Assembly: GCA_946407065.1 (NCBI GenBank)
Contig: CAMJMQ010000001.1
Span: 186,001-250,000 of the forward strand
From: an uncultured Clostridia bacterium
GTDB lineage: Bacteria > Bacillota > Clostridia > Oscillospirales > Acutalibacteraceae
Length of the DNA: 64,000 nucleotides
Reading direction: 5' to 3'
The translations under genes were made by a program, and so were the position numbers. Position 1 is the first letter of the stretch, and each line of letters begins with the position of its first letter. Shown here in pieces: positions 41,289 to 50,814 of the stretch. Under the pieces are notes generated by a model. That model saw nothing but the letters and a program-made list of their open reading frames with translations. It did no database searches and had not been told where the DNA came from.

Positions 41289-42823
41289 TAACTGTTTTCC
41301 TTTGCCCTATCTACGATTTTCTTTTGAATCATTGTAGATGATACGCCCTTGGTATAGTCAGGCTCGATCACCTGACCGCCCCATTCTCTCATTGTTGAAA
41401 TTGCCTTTGCTCTAACATCAGCAAGAGGCCCCTCGCGCCAGTCTGTTCCATGTACCATGAAGTCTGGCTTCAACTCTCTAAGGTTATCATCGTAATCACG
41501 AGTTACCTGAGGAACTACTTTATACACACCCTTGATATTCTCTACAACAACCTTTCTCTGTTCATAAGGCATATAGGGCACACGCTTGTAGGAAGCAATT
41601 GCTTCGTCAGTAAACAAACCAACAATTACTTTGCCATATTGAGCTGCTGTTTTGATAATATTGATGTGACCGGGATGAATAATATCGGCAGCCATAGGAA
41701 CATAAACTGTCAAATTAGACTTTTCGATTCTCTCCCTCACCATGCTATCATCAAAGATATACTCATCAACCTCAGAACATTCTGGCATTGTCGGACGCGC
41801 AGGCGCTGTTGTATGGTGAACGCAGCCATCACAAAGAGTACCTTTTAAGTCATCTTCCATAAATCTGCGGCGCATGTCTTTCATCACATCGCCATACCAG
41901 CCATCATAAAGTGAAACCTTATTTAGGTCAGCAACAATCAGCATGTTCTCATAGTCTGCATTCTCAATAGAAAGATAACCTTCTTTAGTTACAGAAATAG
42001 CATCAAACGGAAGATTACATTTTCTGCACTCCTCATCATCGCATCTACAACGCAAATAATCTTCTATTTCTGGCATATATCCGCCCTGATTATATACATA
42101 TTTGAATACAATTTGATCCGCAAGTCCCTCGAAAACCTCATAGTACATATCCTTGAGGTTTTCGGTAAAGCGTGTCAATATACCAGTGACATAAATTTTA
42201 TAGTTCTTTCCTGTTTCCTTACGGTATTGATTCAAATACCTAAGGTGTTCCATTACCTTATCAAAATCATCGCGACCATGAATGAACTCATAGAGCTTGC
42301 GCTGAGGTGCATTAATGGAAAATTTGATACTATCCAAACCGGCATCTATTACCGCTCGGATTCTTTCAGGAGTAGCAACGGAACCATTGGAAGTCAAATA
42401 GACATATGTATATCCAATTTCTTTTGCCTTAGCTATGTATTCCGGTAACTCTGGAACAAGGAAAGGTTCACCAGTGGCATAAAAGCCTACTTCTCTTGTA
42501 CCGAGATCATAAGCTTGCTGTAAAATGTCAAACGCTTTATCTTTGTTCATCTTGCCAACCTTGCGCTGCATTTTCTGATGGGCACAAAAAATACAGGCAT
42601 GGTTGCATACATTTGATACTTCCATCAAGAAATTAGAACGCGGAAAAGGCGGTTCTAAGCTGTAGAGGTTATCACGATTCGCCTTTTTTAATCTGACACG
42701 CTCCATCAAATCCACGTCTTTTCCCATCTTGTCATAATCATACTGTCTAAGAGTGCAAGTTGCATTATCGCAGTGCATACAATCCATATTTTTATCGCAA
42801 GTCATCGTATCATTGCATCCCAT
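41288..42823 (-). CDS. Radical SAM enzyme fused to a nucleotidyltransferase
   Basis: 511 residues from ATG 42823, preceded by AGGAGA; a second ATG at 42838 lacks a ribosome site. Order: a Cys-rich N-terminus (five Cys in residues 3-24), radical SAM core with VCNHACIFC (C-x3-C-x2-C) and FYATGEPFLV, a SPASM-like Cys group (RCRCDDEECRKC, later LCDGC), and at about residues 375-511 a cytidylyltransferase domain with ADIIHPGHINII (H-x-G-H), FTDEAIASYKR and SSTMIQKKI. Placed between PEP mutase and Ppd, it probably modifies and activates a phosphonate as a CMP derivative. The reaction is unknown. Confidence 0.8.
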   Translation of the reverse strand: MGCNDTMTCDKNMDCMHCDNATCTLRQYDYDKMGKDVDLMERVRLKKANRDNLYSLEPPFPRSNFLMEVSNVCNHACIFCAHQKMQRKVGKMNKDKAFDILQQAYDLGTREVGFYATGEPFLVPELPEYIAKAKEIGYTYVYLTSNGSVATPERIRAVIDAGLDSIKFSINAPQRKLYEFIHGRDDFDKVMEHLRYLNQYRKETGKNYKIYVTGILTRFTENLKDMYYEVFEGLADQIVFKYVYNQGGYMPEIEDYLRCRCDDEECRKCNLPFDAISVTKEGYLSIENADYENMLIVADLNKVSLYDGWYGDVMKDMRRRFMEDDLKGTLCDGCVHHTTAPARPTMPECSEVDEYIFDDSMVRERIEKSNLTVYVPMAADIIHPGHINIIKTAAQYGKVIVGLFTDEAIASYKRVPYMPYEQRKVVVENIKGVYKVVPQVTRDYDDNLRELKPDFMVHGTDWREGPLADVRAKAISTMREWGGQVIEPDYTKGVSSTMIQKKIVDRAKENS

Positions 42824-42838
42824 AATTCTTCTCCTCAT

Positions 42839-44137
42839 TTATATTTCATCAATTAATGTAATAATTTGTTTGATAGACATTAAGTTGTCGTCCACTTCTT
42901 TTGCCCGGTGATTCACCAAAATACTCTTTGCTACATTTTCCATTGCCGGATACGCTGCTCTAAGTAATTGGTTGGCGTAAATAACAACTTTTACACCATG
43001 CTGTGCTAATTCGCTTTCTGTAATCGTATTGAAACTAGTCGGAACAACAACAATCGGTACATCAGGGTATTTCTCTCTGAACACATCACAAAACGAAATG
43101 ATTTCTTCGGGGCTTTTTTTCCGGCTATGAATCATTATTCCGTCGGCTCCCGCTCGCACATATGCAAATGCTCTCTCTAAAGCGTCAGCTTGTCCTTTGC
43201 CTAAAATCAAAGACTCAATTCTGGCTATAATCATGAAATCATCTGAAAGCTGAGCATTTTTGCCTGCTTTTATTTTTTCGCAAAAGTTTTCGATTGTGTC
43301 CTGCGTCTGTTCAACTTCAGTTCCAAACAAACTGTTCTTTTTCAAGCCTGTTTTATCCTCAATAATAATTGCGGAAACGCCCATTCGTTCCAAGCTTCGT
43401 ACTGTATAAACAAAGTGCTCAATGCGACCGCCTGTATCTCCATCAAAGATAATCGGCTTAGTAGTGACCTCCATAACATCGTTAATCGTTCTAAAACGAC
43501 TGGTCATATCCACTAATTCAATATCCGGCTTGCCTTTTTCGGTGCTGTCACAAAGACTGCTTATCCACATGGCATCGAACTGATAGATTGCCTCACCTTC
43601 GGAAGCTAAAGTCTTCTCTGCAATCAGTCCGGTCAAACCACTATGTACTTCTAAGGTTTTGACAATCGGAACAAGCTTCAGAAGTTTTTTTAATCGAGCA
43701 CGCCTTAATTCTGGCATTGCAAGCTTTTCGCGCATCTGCCTATCTATTTTTTGAACCTTTTCGTTGACAGTATAGGGAACTTCAATCAGTTTTCCACCAT
43801 ATTCTGACAAAAGCTTTATAAGATTCTTTCGAATAACTTCTAAAGGACCTGAACTCCAGTTATCCCCATGAATTACATAATCTGGACGCAAATCAGTTAT
43901 TACTTTGTCGTATAAAATATTGTCCTGAATGATAACATCTTTTATTCCCGGTATTTTTCTCACCATCTCAACTCTTTCTTGCGTAGTGAGAATCGGGAAT
44001 CTATTGTAGCGAACCATTTCTTCATCAGAAAGAACACCAACAATAACATCTCCATATTTCTTGGCTTCTGCAAGTATATTTAGATGGCCTTCGTGGATGT
44101 TATCAGTGCAAAAGCAAGTATAAATCATATTTGTCAT
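42839..44137 (-). CDS. pepM: Phosphoenolpyruvate mutase with N-terminal nucleotidyltransferase domain
   Basis: 432 residues. Residues 1-140 are a cytidylyltransferase-like domain (TDNIHEGHLNIL, LSDEEMVRYNR, VIHGDNWSSGP). Residues about 150-432 are the PEP mutase barrel: FDGDTGG (metal Asp), IIIEDKTGLKKNS, the diagnostic E-D-K-x-x-x-x-N-S motif, IARIES and ADGIMIHS. It isomerises PEP to phosphonopyruvate, forming the C-P bond. N-terminal cytidylyltransferase fusions are known in phosphonate polymer clusters. The three genes 42,839-40,173 are coupled. Confidence 0.95.
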   Translation of the reverse strand: MTNMIYTCFCTDNIHEGHLNILAEAKKYGDVIVGVLSDEEMVRYNRFPILTTQERVEMVRKIPGIKDVIIQDNILYDKVITDLRPDYVIHGDNWSSGPLEVIRKNLIKLLSEYGGKLIEVPYTVNEKVQKIDRQMREKLAMPELRRARLKKLLKLVPIVKTLEVHSGLTGLIAEKTLASEGEAIYQFDAMWISSLCDSTEKGKPDIELVDMTSRFRTINDVMEVTTKPIIFDGDTGGRIEHFVYTVRSLERMGVSAIIIEDKTGLKKNSLFGTEVEQTQDTIENFCEKIKAGKNAQLSDDFMIIARIESLILGKGQADALERAFAYVRAGADGIMIHSRKKSPEEIISFCDVFREKYPDVPIVVVPTSFNTITESELAQHGVKVVIYANQLLRAAYPAMENVAKSILVNHRAKEVDDNLMSIKQIITLIDEI

Positions 44138-44178
44138 TAGTCCTATCCAATTATATATTTTCTTTTTATATATTTTCT

Positions 44179-45453
44179 TTACTTTATCTCTTTTAATTCA
44201 GGCATCACGTGAAACCCCCACGACCTACTATCCCATACAAAATTATGTAGCTGATCTTTATTATATATGCTAAAAGCCACAGCCTTCGGAACGTAATCAT
44301 GCCTTATTTGATTGCCAATATTATCAGGCTCAAACGCTACAATCTGGAAAATATAATCCCCAGGCGCTATTTGTGTAGTATCTAACACAAAACTACGCTT
44401 ATAAGTTTCACCTTCTGTACACTCAAAAGAAGTGCTTGTAGTTGTTCCAACCGGTGTTCGATCAGGTTTTAAAACCGTTATTCTAAAGCATAAATTTTTT
44501 ATGCTTTTATTACATTCGTATTCCAAAGAAAACTCAAACTTTTCTCCAAATTGAATATTATTGGAATTATTTAATACATCTAGATATAATATCTTGATAT
44601 CTGCTGTAATCCAAGGATCATGCTCTCTTTTGGTAAAATCGTTGTGCATGAGCTTTTCCTTAATATCACCAAGGTAAATCTCTATCGCTTCTTCAACACC
44701 TCCTTCAAAGATAACTTTTCCTTTATCCAACACAATACACCTATCACAAAGCTGTCGAATGGTATTCATATTATGAGATACATATAAAACGGTACGTCCA
44801 TCCTCTTTAGCAGCTTCTCTCATTTTTGTCAGGCACTTCTTCTGAAATGCCATATCACCGACAGCAAGGACTTCATCCATAATCATAATCTCAGAATCAA
44901 GGTGTGCTGCTACAGAGAACGCAAGTTTAACAAACATACCACTGGAGTAACGCTTGACAGGGGTGTCAATAAAGTCCCTTACCTCGGAAAACTCGATAAT
45001 GTCTTCCATTTTGGCATCAATTTCAGCTTTGGTCATTCCTAAAATTGCCCCGTTTAGGTAAACATTTTCTCTGCCGGTCATTTCAGGGTTAAAACCTGTG
45101 CCGACTTCAAGCATCGAAGCGATACGGCCATAGATATCAATCTCTCCCTCAGTCGGAGCAGTAACTTTTGACAATAGCTTTAAGAGCGTACTTTTTCCGG
45201 CGCCGTTGCTGCCAATAATACCAACAGCCTCACCCTGATAAATCGTTAAGTCGATTCCGTTGAGTGCCATGAAAGTTTTTCCGTGGCTTCTCTCTCCCTC
45301 GCCAATCTTTGAATTTGGATCCTCTTTGCCGCGCACGCGCGCCCACCAGCTCTGCAAGTCCGCTTGAAGCGTACCTCCGCCGATCTGTCCTAGCTTGTAC
45401 ATTTTCTTTACGCCAGAAACTTTAATGGCGATATCGTTTTTGTTATCAGACAT
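44179..45453 (-). CDS. Polysaccharide ABC exporter ATPase (Wzt/TagH type)
   Basis: 424 residues from ATG 45453 (GGAGG upstream). Nucleotide-binding domain: IAIKVSGVKKMYK, Walker A IGSNGAGKST, signature RYSSGMFVKLAFS, Walker B DSEIMIMDEVLAVGD, LYVSHNM His switch. From about residue 285 a beta-sandwich domain follows, as in Wzt proteins that recognise the polymer end. Paired with the permease just upstream. Intact, unlike the paralogue at 35,889. Confidence 0.93.
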   Translation of the reverse strand: MSDNKNDIAIKVSGVKKMYKLGQIGGGTLQADLQSWWARVRGKEDPNSKIGEGERSHGKTFMALNGIDLTIYQGEAVGIIGSNGAGKSTLLKLLSKVTAPTEGEIDIYGRIASMLEVGTGFNPEMTGRENVYLNGAILGMTKAEIDAKMEDIIEFSEVRDFIDTPVKRYSSGMFVKLAFSVAAHLDSEIMIMDEVLAVGDMAFQKKCLTKMREAAKEDGRTVLYVSHNMNTIRQLCDRCIVLDKGKVIFEGGVEEAIEIYLGDIKEKLMHNDFTKREHDPWITADIKILYLDVLNNSNNIQFGEKFEFSLEYECNKSIKNLCFRITVLKPDRTPVGTTTSTSFECTEGETYKRSFVLDTTQIAPGDYIFQIVAFEPDNIGNQIRHDYVPKAVAFSIYNKDQLHNFVWDSRSWGFHVMPELKEIK

Positions 45454-45464
45454 AGTTGCCTCCA

Positions 45465-46328
45465 TCAGACTGTATCCATAAAGGTACGTTCAACCTTATT
45501 GAAGATCATGATTCCAAATACTAAAACCAACAAAGTAAATATCCATGAAATGGCTAAAAACAAATAATTAATTGTTCCCTGTCCCAGAACTGCGTATCTG
45601 AACACTTCAACAGGCATAGTTACAGGGTTTATCATTAGGAGTGTTTTAAGTGTTCCCTCTCCCAACTGCGACAGCGGATAAACAATCGGGGTTGCGTACA
45701 TCCAAAGTTGCACACCAAAAGTTATAAGCACGGTCAAATCGCGATATTTGGTAGTCATGCTTGATACAATAATGCCAAAGCCCATTCCCATCATGCCAAG
45801 ATGTACCAATACAAGTGGAATAAGGGAGAATGCCCACCAGTTGGGGTGAACCTCTCCTGTGATAACAAAGTAAGTCAATACACCCAAAACAAGTATAAAC
45901 TGAATACCAAATTGAATTAAGGATCCAAGAACATTTGAAATTGGCATAGTTAATCTTGGAAAATACACTTTACCGAACACTCCGGCATTTGCTGTAAAGG
46001 TGGTAGCATTCTTGTTTACGCACCCTGCGAAATATGTCCAAATTGCAGTACTGGTCAAATAGAAAACTATCTGGGGTAAGCCATCTGTGCTCATTTTAGC
46101 TATTCCTCCAAAAACGAAGGTATAGATTAAACTGGTTAAAATTGGATTAATAAATAACCATGCCGGACCTAAAACAGTCTGTTTATATGTAATCACAAAA
46201 GATCTTTTTGTAAATAACCAAATTAAATCCTTATACTGCCACACCTCTTTAAGCTTTAAATCAAACCACTTGTGTTTAGAGCTTATATGAGTGTGATACT
46301 TTTCGTAATTGCTTTGTAAACTCGACAT
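45465..46328 (-). CDS. Polysaccharide ABC exporter permease (Wzm/TagG type)
   Basis: 287 residues, six membrane helices after an amphipathic start (WFDLKLKEVWQYKDLIWLFTKRSF), the usual ABC-2 type layout: YKQTVLGPAWLFINPI, SMTTKYRDLTVLITFGVQLWMYATPIVYP and INPVTMPVEVFRY. It exports lipid-linked polymers across the cytoplasmic membrane with the ATPase at 44,179. AGGAG precedes its start; its stop is 12 bases before the ATPase start. Confidence 0.95.
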   Translation of the reverse strand: MSSLQSNYEKYHTHISSKHKWFDLKLKEVWQYKDLIWLFTKRSFVITYKQTVLGPAWLFINPILTSLIYTFVFGGIAKMSTDGLPQIVFYLTSTAIWTYFAGCVNKNATTFTANAGVFGKVYFPRLTMPISNVLGSLIQFGIQFILVLGVLTYFVITGEVHPNWWAFSLIPLVLVHLGMMGMGFGIIVSSMTTKYRDLTVLITFGVQLWMYATPIVYPLSQLGEGTLKTLLMINPVTMPVEVFRYAVLGQGTINYLFLAISWIFTLLVLVFGIMIFNKVERTFMDTV

Positions 46329-46404
46329 TTAATATCTCCTAACATCATTTTAATTACTTGTAATACTCTATAATTATTTACAATCCAAAAACAGAATAGT
46401 TTAT

Positions 46405-46555
46405 TCATTCTATCTTCGTATTTTTATATACATACTTCACATCCCGCCCCAATAGTTGAAGCATTATCGGAGTATAAAACATCGGAATCAAGGATCCGAT
46501 CGCCATATTCACGTATGACAGAACAGCTCCCATTCTTAATTGACCTTTTTGCCAT
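46405..46555 (-). pseudogene. N-terminal stub of a Wzx-type flippase
   Basis: A minus-strand frame reads KGQLRMGAVLSYVNMAIGSL, then IPMFYTPIMLQLLGRD, the first membrane helix of polysaccharide flippases, then unrelated residues and TGA. The only ATG (46,555) is out of frame by one base. So a flippase gene was cut down to about 40 codons, just upstream of the ABC permease. Confidence 0.72.
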
Positions 46556-46580
46556 TAATAATCTTCTCCAATTTAACTAT

Positions 46581-47444
46581 TTAGAAAATATTTTTTAGTC
46601 TTTCAGGAATCCTAAAAAACAAATAATAATACATACCGTAGATATTTGCTTTATGTTTATACTCTTTTCTCTCTTTTTCTTTTTGTCTAGTTTGGCGCAG
46701 ACGATTCAATTGAGAATAAAGGTAATATTTTTGCTTTAAGTTCAACCGTCCATAATTATCAATGTTTTCCAATAAAACTTTTTCACACATTGAGTTTATG
46801 CTATCCTTTTTTTCTGTACTTGTCAGTGCTCCTTCATGCCATCTATACTGGTATAAAGCTTCTTCAATATTATGCACATTAAAGCGGCAAAAAACTCTCA
46901 ACCAATAATCGTAATCTTCGACCAAAAACTTGTTCACATCATAATCGCCTATAGTTTCATACACTTTTCGCGTGTACAAAAAACATGCTCCAACGAAATT
47001 TCCGCCTATTATCGCCTCTTTATAATCCTTAGGCGCTTTAATGATTTCTATAACTTCTCCATTTTCATTAATAACTTCACAGGTTGCAAATACAAAATCC
47101 GCTTGACCTGATTGTAATACCTGTACCATTCTTTCAATTGCTGTTGGAAGATACAAATTATCATCTGAAGTCCAAGTAAGATAATCACCATTAGCAAGAG
47201 AAAAACCACGGTTAAGTCCTCTGGGCAGTTTTAAATTGATCTCATTTCGATAATACCTGATTCTATCCTCTTTATCTAAGTATTCTTTGGCTATTTCAGG
47301 CGTGCTATCAGAAGAACAATCATCAATTATAATTAGTTCCCAGTTTTTATAAGTCTGATTTATAACGCTTTCAATACTCTGTCTCATATACTTCTCGCCG
47401 TTATATATTGGCAAAACTATTGAAACAAGTCTATTATTATCCAT
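46581..47444 (-). CDS. Family 2 glycosyltransferase
   Basis: 287 residues: SIVLPIYNGEKYMRQSIES, LIIIDDCSSDSTPE, and TWTSDDNLYLPTAI as the metal site, with EDYDYWLRVFCRF, the acceptor-side E-D region of this subfamily. It overlaps the end of the UDP-GlcNAc 2-epimerase gene by eight bases. Substrate unknown. Confidence 0.9.
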   Translation of the reverse strand: MDNNRLVSIVLPIYNGEKYMRQSIESVINQTYKNWELIIIDDCSSDSTPEIAKEYLDKEDRIRYYRNEINLKLPRGLNRGFSLANGDYLTWTSDDNLYLPTAIERMVQVLQSGQADFVFATCEVINENGEVIEIIKAPKDYKEAIIGGNFVGACFLYTRKVYETIGDYDVNKFLVEDYDYWLRVFCRFNVHNIEEALYQYRWHEGALTSTEKKDSINSMCEKVLLENIDNYGRLNLKQKYYLYSQLNRLRQTRQKEKERKEYKHKANIYGMYYYLFFRIPERLKNIF

Positions 47445-48537
47445 TTCCTTTCACCAACACATCCGCAATTCTCTTGCATGCAAATCCATCACCGTACGGA
47501 TTAGATGCCTTACTCATTTTTTCGTATTCTTCTTTATCAATCAGCAGTTTTTTGAATTCACGATAGATCACTTCTTCATCTGTGCCGACCAACTTCAGTG
47601 TGCCTGCCTCAATTCCCTCCGGGCGTTCGGTGGTATCACGCATGACGAGGACAGGCTTTCCCAAAGAAGGAGCTTCTTCCTGGATGCCGCCGCTGTCTGT
47701 CAGGATCAGGTAACTTCTTGCCATAAAATTATGGAAATCCAATACATCAAGAGGCTCGATGATACGAATTCTGTCGTCGTTTCCGAGTTCCTCATCAGCC
47801 GCCTGACGAACCACCGGATTCATGTGGATCGGATAGATCACCTTTACATCAGGCGTTTCATCAACGATTCGCCGAATGGCGCGGAACATACTATGCATAG
47901 GCGCTCCAAGATTCTCTCTGCGGTGTGCGGTCAGCAGGATCAATCTGCTGCCGTCTGCCCAATCTAATTCAGGATGATGATAGTCCTCCCTAACAGTCGT
48001 TTTCAAGGCATCAATGACTGTGTTGCCGGTAACAAAAACCGTTTCGGGCTTCTTTCCTTCTCTCAACAAATTTTGCTTTGACACCTCGGTGGGAGCAAAA
48101 TTGTACTGCGAGATGATTCCTACCGCCTCACGATTGAATTCTTCCGGATAAGGCGAATGAATGTTGTATGTACGCAAACCGGCTTCAACATGTCCAACAG
48201 GGATCTGCAAATAAAAGCATGCCAGCGCCGTCACGAAGGTGGTAGAGGTATCGCCATGAACCAATACAACATCCGGTTTTTCAGCTTCCAGTATCTCTCT
48301 GATTCCATTCAGAATATTAGTCGTGATGTCAAAAAGCGTCTGCTTGTCCTTCATGATAGAAAGATCATAGTCAGGCACAACTTTGAAAATCTCCAGAACT
48401 TGATCGAGCATCTGACGATGCTGTCCTGTCACACAGACTTTTGTGATGATGTTTTCTCTTGATTTTAGTTCATTAACAAGGGGACACATTTTGATGGCCT
48501 CGGGGCGTGTACCGAATACTATTAATATTTTTTTCAT
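47437..48537 (-). CDS. wecB: UDP-N-acetylglucosamine 2-epimerase (non-hydrolysing)
   Basis: 366 residues, a GT-B-fold enzyme making UDP-ManNAc from UDP-GlcNAc. Motifs: VFGTRPEAIKMCPLV, GQHRQMLDQVL, VLVHGDTSTTF, VGHVEAGLRTYNIHSPYPEEFNR, TAHRRENLG, and LTDSGGIQEEAPSLGKPVL. Complete. It implies ManNAc or a derivative in the polymer; with the pyruvyl transferase next to it, pyruvylated ManNAc is possible. Confidence 0.95.
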   Translation of the reverse strand: MKKILIVFGTRPEAIKMCPLVNELKSRENIITKVCVTGQHRQMLDQVLEIFKVVPDYDLSIMKDKQTLFDITTNILNGIREILEAEKPDVVLVHGDTSTTFVTALACFYLQIPVGHVEAGLRTYNIHSPYPEEFNREAVGIISQYNFAPTEVSKQNLLREGKKPETVFVTGNTVIDALKTTVREDYHHPELDWADGSRLILLTAHRRENLGAPMHSMFRAIRRIVDETPDVKVIYPIHMNPVVRQAADEELGNDDRIRIIEPLDVLDFHNFMARSYLILTDSGGIQEEAPSLGKPVLVMRDTTERPEGIEAGTLKLVGTDEEVIYREFKKLLIDKEEYEKMSKASNPYGDGFACKRIADVLVKGNG

Positions 48538-48556
48538 AATAACCGTTCCTAAAACA

Positions 48557-49816
48557 TTATTTCAATTTATCAATAAGACTCAACAACAAACTGTAAACCA
48601 ACTTATTATTCATTATTTCCTTGGACTTGGCTATTGCTTCATCTATTGCCGAAACAGGATACTCCCCATTGCTTTTATCCCAAAATGAATTATTTGTGTT
48701 GATACTATCTACTATTCCACACTTTTGCAAAAACTCATTAAAACTATTAAACTTTCCCGGATAAGTACGATTAAAATCAGAGTAATCCGTTTTTAAATAT
48801 AAATCATATAAGGCGTTAGGCGTCTGAGATAGTTTAGTCGCTTCAAAATAATCAATATTGGGTATATTATAGAATTCTGCCATCTCTTTTACTCGTGTAT
48901 CAATATTAACAATTACACAAGGAATTCCAGAAAGAAGCGCCATAATGTTTCCATGAATTCTCGTCCCAAAAGAAAAAGTGATTTCTTCGTGCTGTAAACT
49001 GTATCTCCAATCCCACATATCAGCCAACAATCTAATTCTATTGCTGAGAATTAATTCTGGTAAATACAGTTTGAACCCAGAGGTTCGTAACCACCTTAAA
49101 TTACCTTTTATCCCATCCTTTAATTGATCATAATACTCTTTATTATACATAATATCAAAGAGTATATCCTGATCATAATAAATGCTGTTATAATCTTTCA
49201 ATAACGGCACAGCCAAATCAAATCGGCCATTAATAGCAGCGCAAAAATCTTCTCGTTTAATTTTGCTGTTTGATATAAAAAGACTACTTCCGTTTTGGAA
49301 CAAAGAAGGGCAACCCACAACATTGAGGTTATTAAAACCTAGCTCATTAAAGAATTCTGCAGTAAAATATCCTCTTAACGCAAAATCCCCATTAGTGTTA
49401 TAGATTGATTTAATAAAATCGGTTGAAACATCTCCTATGGCACTTACAAGCTGATTCAATTCATCGTAAGTATTTGCTTCAGCTCCACAGGAAATAATAT
49501 ATACAGGTATCTTTATTCTATTGAAAAAATCGGTCATTGATGGAAGATATTGCGCGAATGTTGTTGAAAAAATATTAGCCATCGGATATAGTATCATATC
49601 AAATTCGCTATTAATCTGTTCAATAGATATATTATTATTATAATACGTCAAGTAATTATCTTCTGTTGATATCTCCGAAATCAAACCCTGATACCATAAC
49701 TTGTTACCAAAATTTGGACATTGCCCATCATACTTGTTTTTAAATGTTTGATTAAGTGTACTATAATCGGACGCATTAAAGATATCTATATATTTGTAGA
49801 TCAAGATTTTTTTCAT
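48557..49816 (-). CDS. Polysaccharide pyruvyl transferase-like protein
   Basis: 419 residues from ATG 49816 (GGAGG upstream). The pattern fits PF04230: NFGNKLWYQGL near the N-terminus, FALRGYFTAEFFNELG, CPSLF, and SFGTRIHGNIMALLSGIPCVIVNIDTRVKEMAEF near the end. The family adds ketal-linked pyruvate from PEP to sugars of surface polymers. It shares PEP as substrate with the phosphonate pathway. Acceptor unknown. Confidence 0.82.
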   Translation of the reverse strand: MKKILIYKYIDIFNASDYSTLNQTFKNKYDGQCPNFGNKLWYQGLISEISTEDNYLTYYNNNISIEQINSEFDMILYPMANIFSTTFAQYLPSMTDFFNRIKIPVYIISCGAEANTYDELNQLVSAIGDVSTDFIKSIYNTNGDFALRGYFTAEFFNELGFNNLNVVGCPSLFQNGSSLFISNSKIKREDFCAAINGRFDLAVPLLKDYNSIYYDQDILFDIMYNKEYYDQLKDGIKGNLRWLRTSGFKLYLPELILSNRIRLLADMWDWRYSLQHEEITFSFGTRIHGNIMALLSGIPCVIVNIDTRVKEMAEFYNIPNIDYFEATKLSQTPNALYDLYLKTDYSDFNRTYPGKFNSFNEFLQKCGIVDSINTNNSFWDKSNGEYPVSAIDEAIAKSKEIMNNKLVYSLLLSLIDKLK

Positions 49817-49848
49817 TTTTCCTCCATAATATGAGTAAGCTAATTCAT

Positions 49849-50814
49849 TTATACTCCAATATTCAGTGCGTTTCTCAATTTTGAGGTTATAAGCGGAAAG
49901 TAAGTAAATAAATAGTACCATAGCTTTTGCTTTGCTGTTATTCCTCGAGTAGGATGCCCGGATTTTCTGTAATCCAAACGATCAAGAATGTTCTGAATAA
50001 CAGAATCGGGTTGATTCGTTCTTACCGCACACTGCAGCTGATAATGACAGCTGCCGATATACACATATAGGGCGTTATCAAACAGGTCGGGAAAATGCTT
50101 TTTCATATATTCACAACGCAAATAATTTGCGTCAAGTGCATCCAGGCGCTTTTCAGAAAAACCTTCTCCCATAATGCTGTTTGTACGCTGCACATAATAA
50201 TAATATGAATCTGGTACGACTGAAACACACTCAGCCCTTCCAATTATTTGATAAGACCAAAAGACATCTTCGTGGTACTTGCCCTTCTCAAATGGAATAG
50301 CTTTTATCAGTTCAGTTTTATATATTTTGTTCCACACATGCTGCTTGAGCTTTCCGTCATTGATTAGTTCGCTCATAGCAGAATGTGTATCAAGGATCTC
50401 ATTCTGCTCAACTGTATCGTTCCTAAGAAGTTTACCGTTTTCCTCAACCCACTTAACGCCGCAAGATACGATATCGCTGTTGTCTTGTTCCATCTGAGTG
50501 AGCATTTTTTCAAACATATTCGACTCGATCCAATCATCGGAATCAATGAACGAGACAATTTCGCCTGTGACATGCAACATTCCGGCATTACGGGCGTCCG
50601 ATAATCCGCCGTTTTCCTTATGTACAACCTTTATTCTGTTATCTTTTTCAGCCCAACTGTCACATATTTGCGGACAATTATCAGGCGACCCATCATCAAC
50701 AAGTATAATCTCGAGATCTCTATAAGTTTGATTGACAATACTCTCAATGCAACGATCGAGGTAATTTTCTACATTGTATATAGGAACAATGACGCTGATT
50801 ACAGAACTTGGCAT
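49849..50814 (-). CDS. Family 2 glycosyltransferase
   Basis: 321 residues: ISVIVPIYNVENYLDRCIES, ILVDDGSPDNCP, HKENGGLSDARNAG and FIDSDDWIES. The stop of the preceding gene overlaps its ATG (TAAATG). Very similar in the N-terminal domain to 30,006. Acceptor domain about 100 helical residues. Confidence 0.9.
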   Translation of the reverse strand: MPSSVISVIVPIYNVENYLDRCIESIVNQTYRDLEIILVDDGSPDNCPQICDSWAEKDNRIKVVHKENGGLSDARNAGMLHVTGEIVSFIDSDDWIESNMFEKMLTQMEQDNSDIVSCGVKWVEENGKLLRNDTVEQNEILDTHSAMSELINDGKLKQHVWNKIYKTELIKAIPFEKGKYHEDVFWSYQIIGRAECVSVVPDSYYYYVQRTNSIMGEGFSEKRLDALDANYLRCEYMKKHFPDLFDNALYVYIGSCHYQLQCAVRTNQPDSVIQNILDRLDYRKSGHPTRGITAKQKLWYYLFTYFPLITSKLRNALNIGV

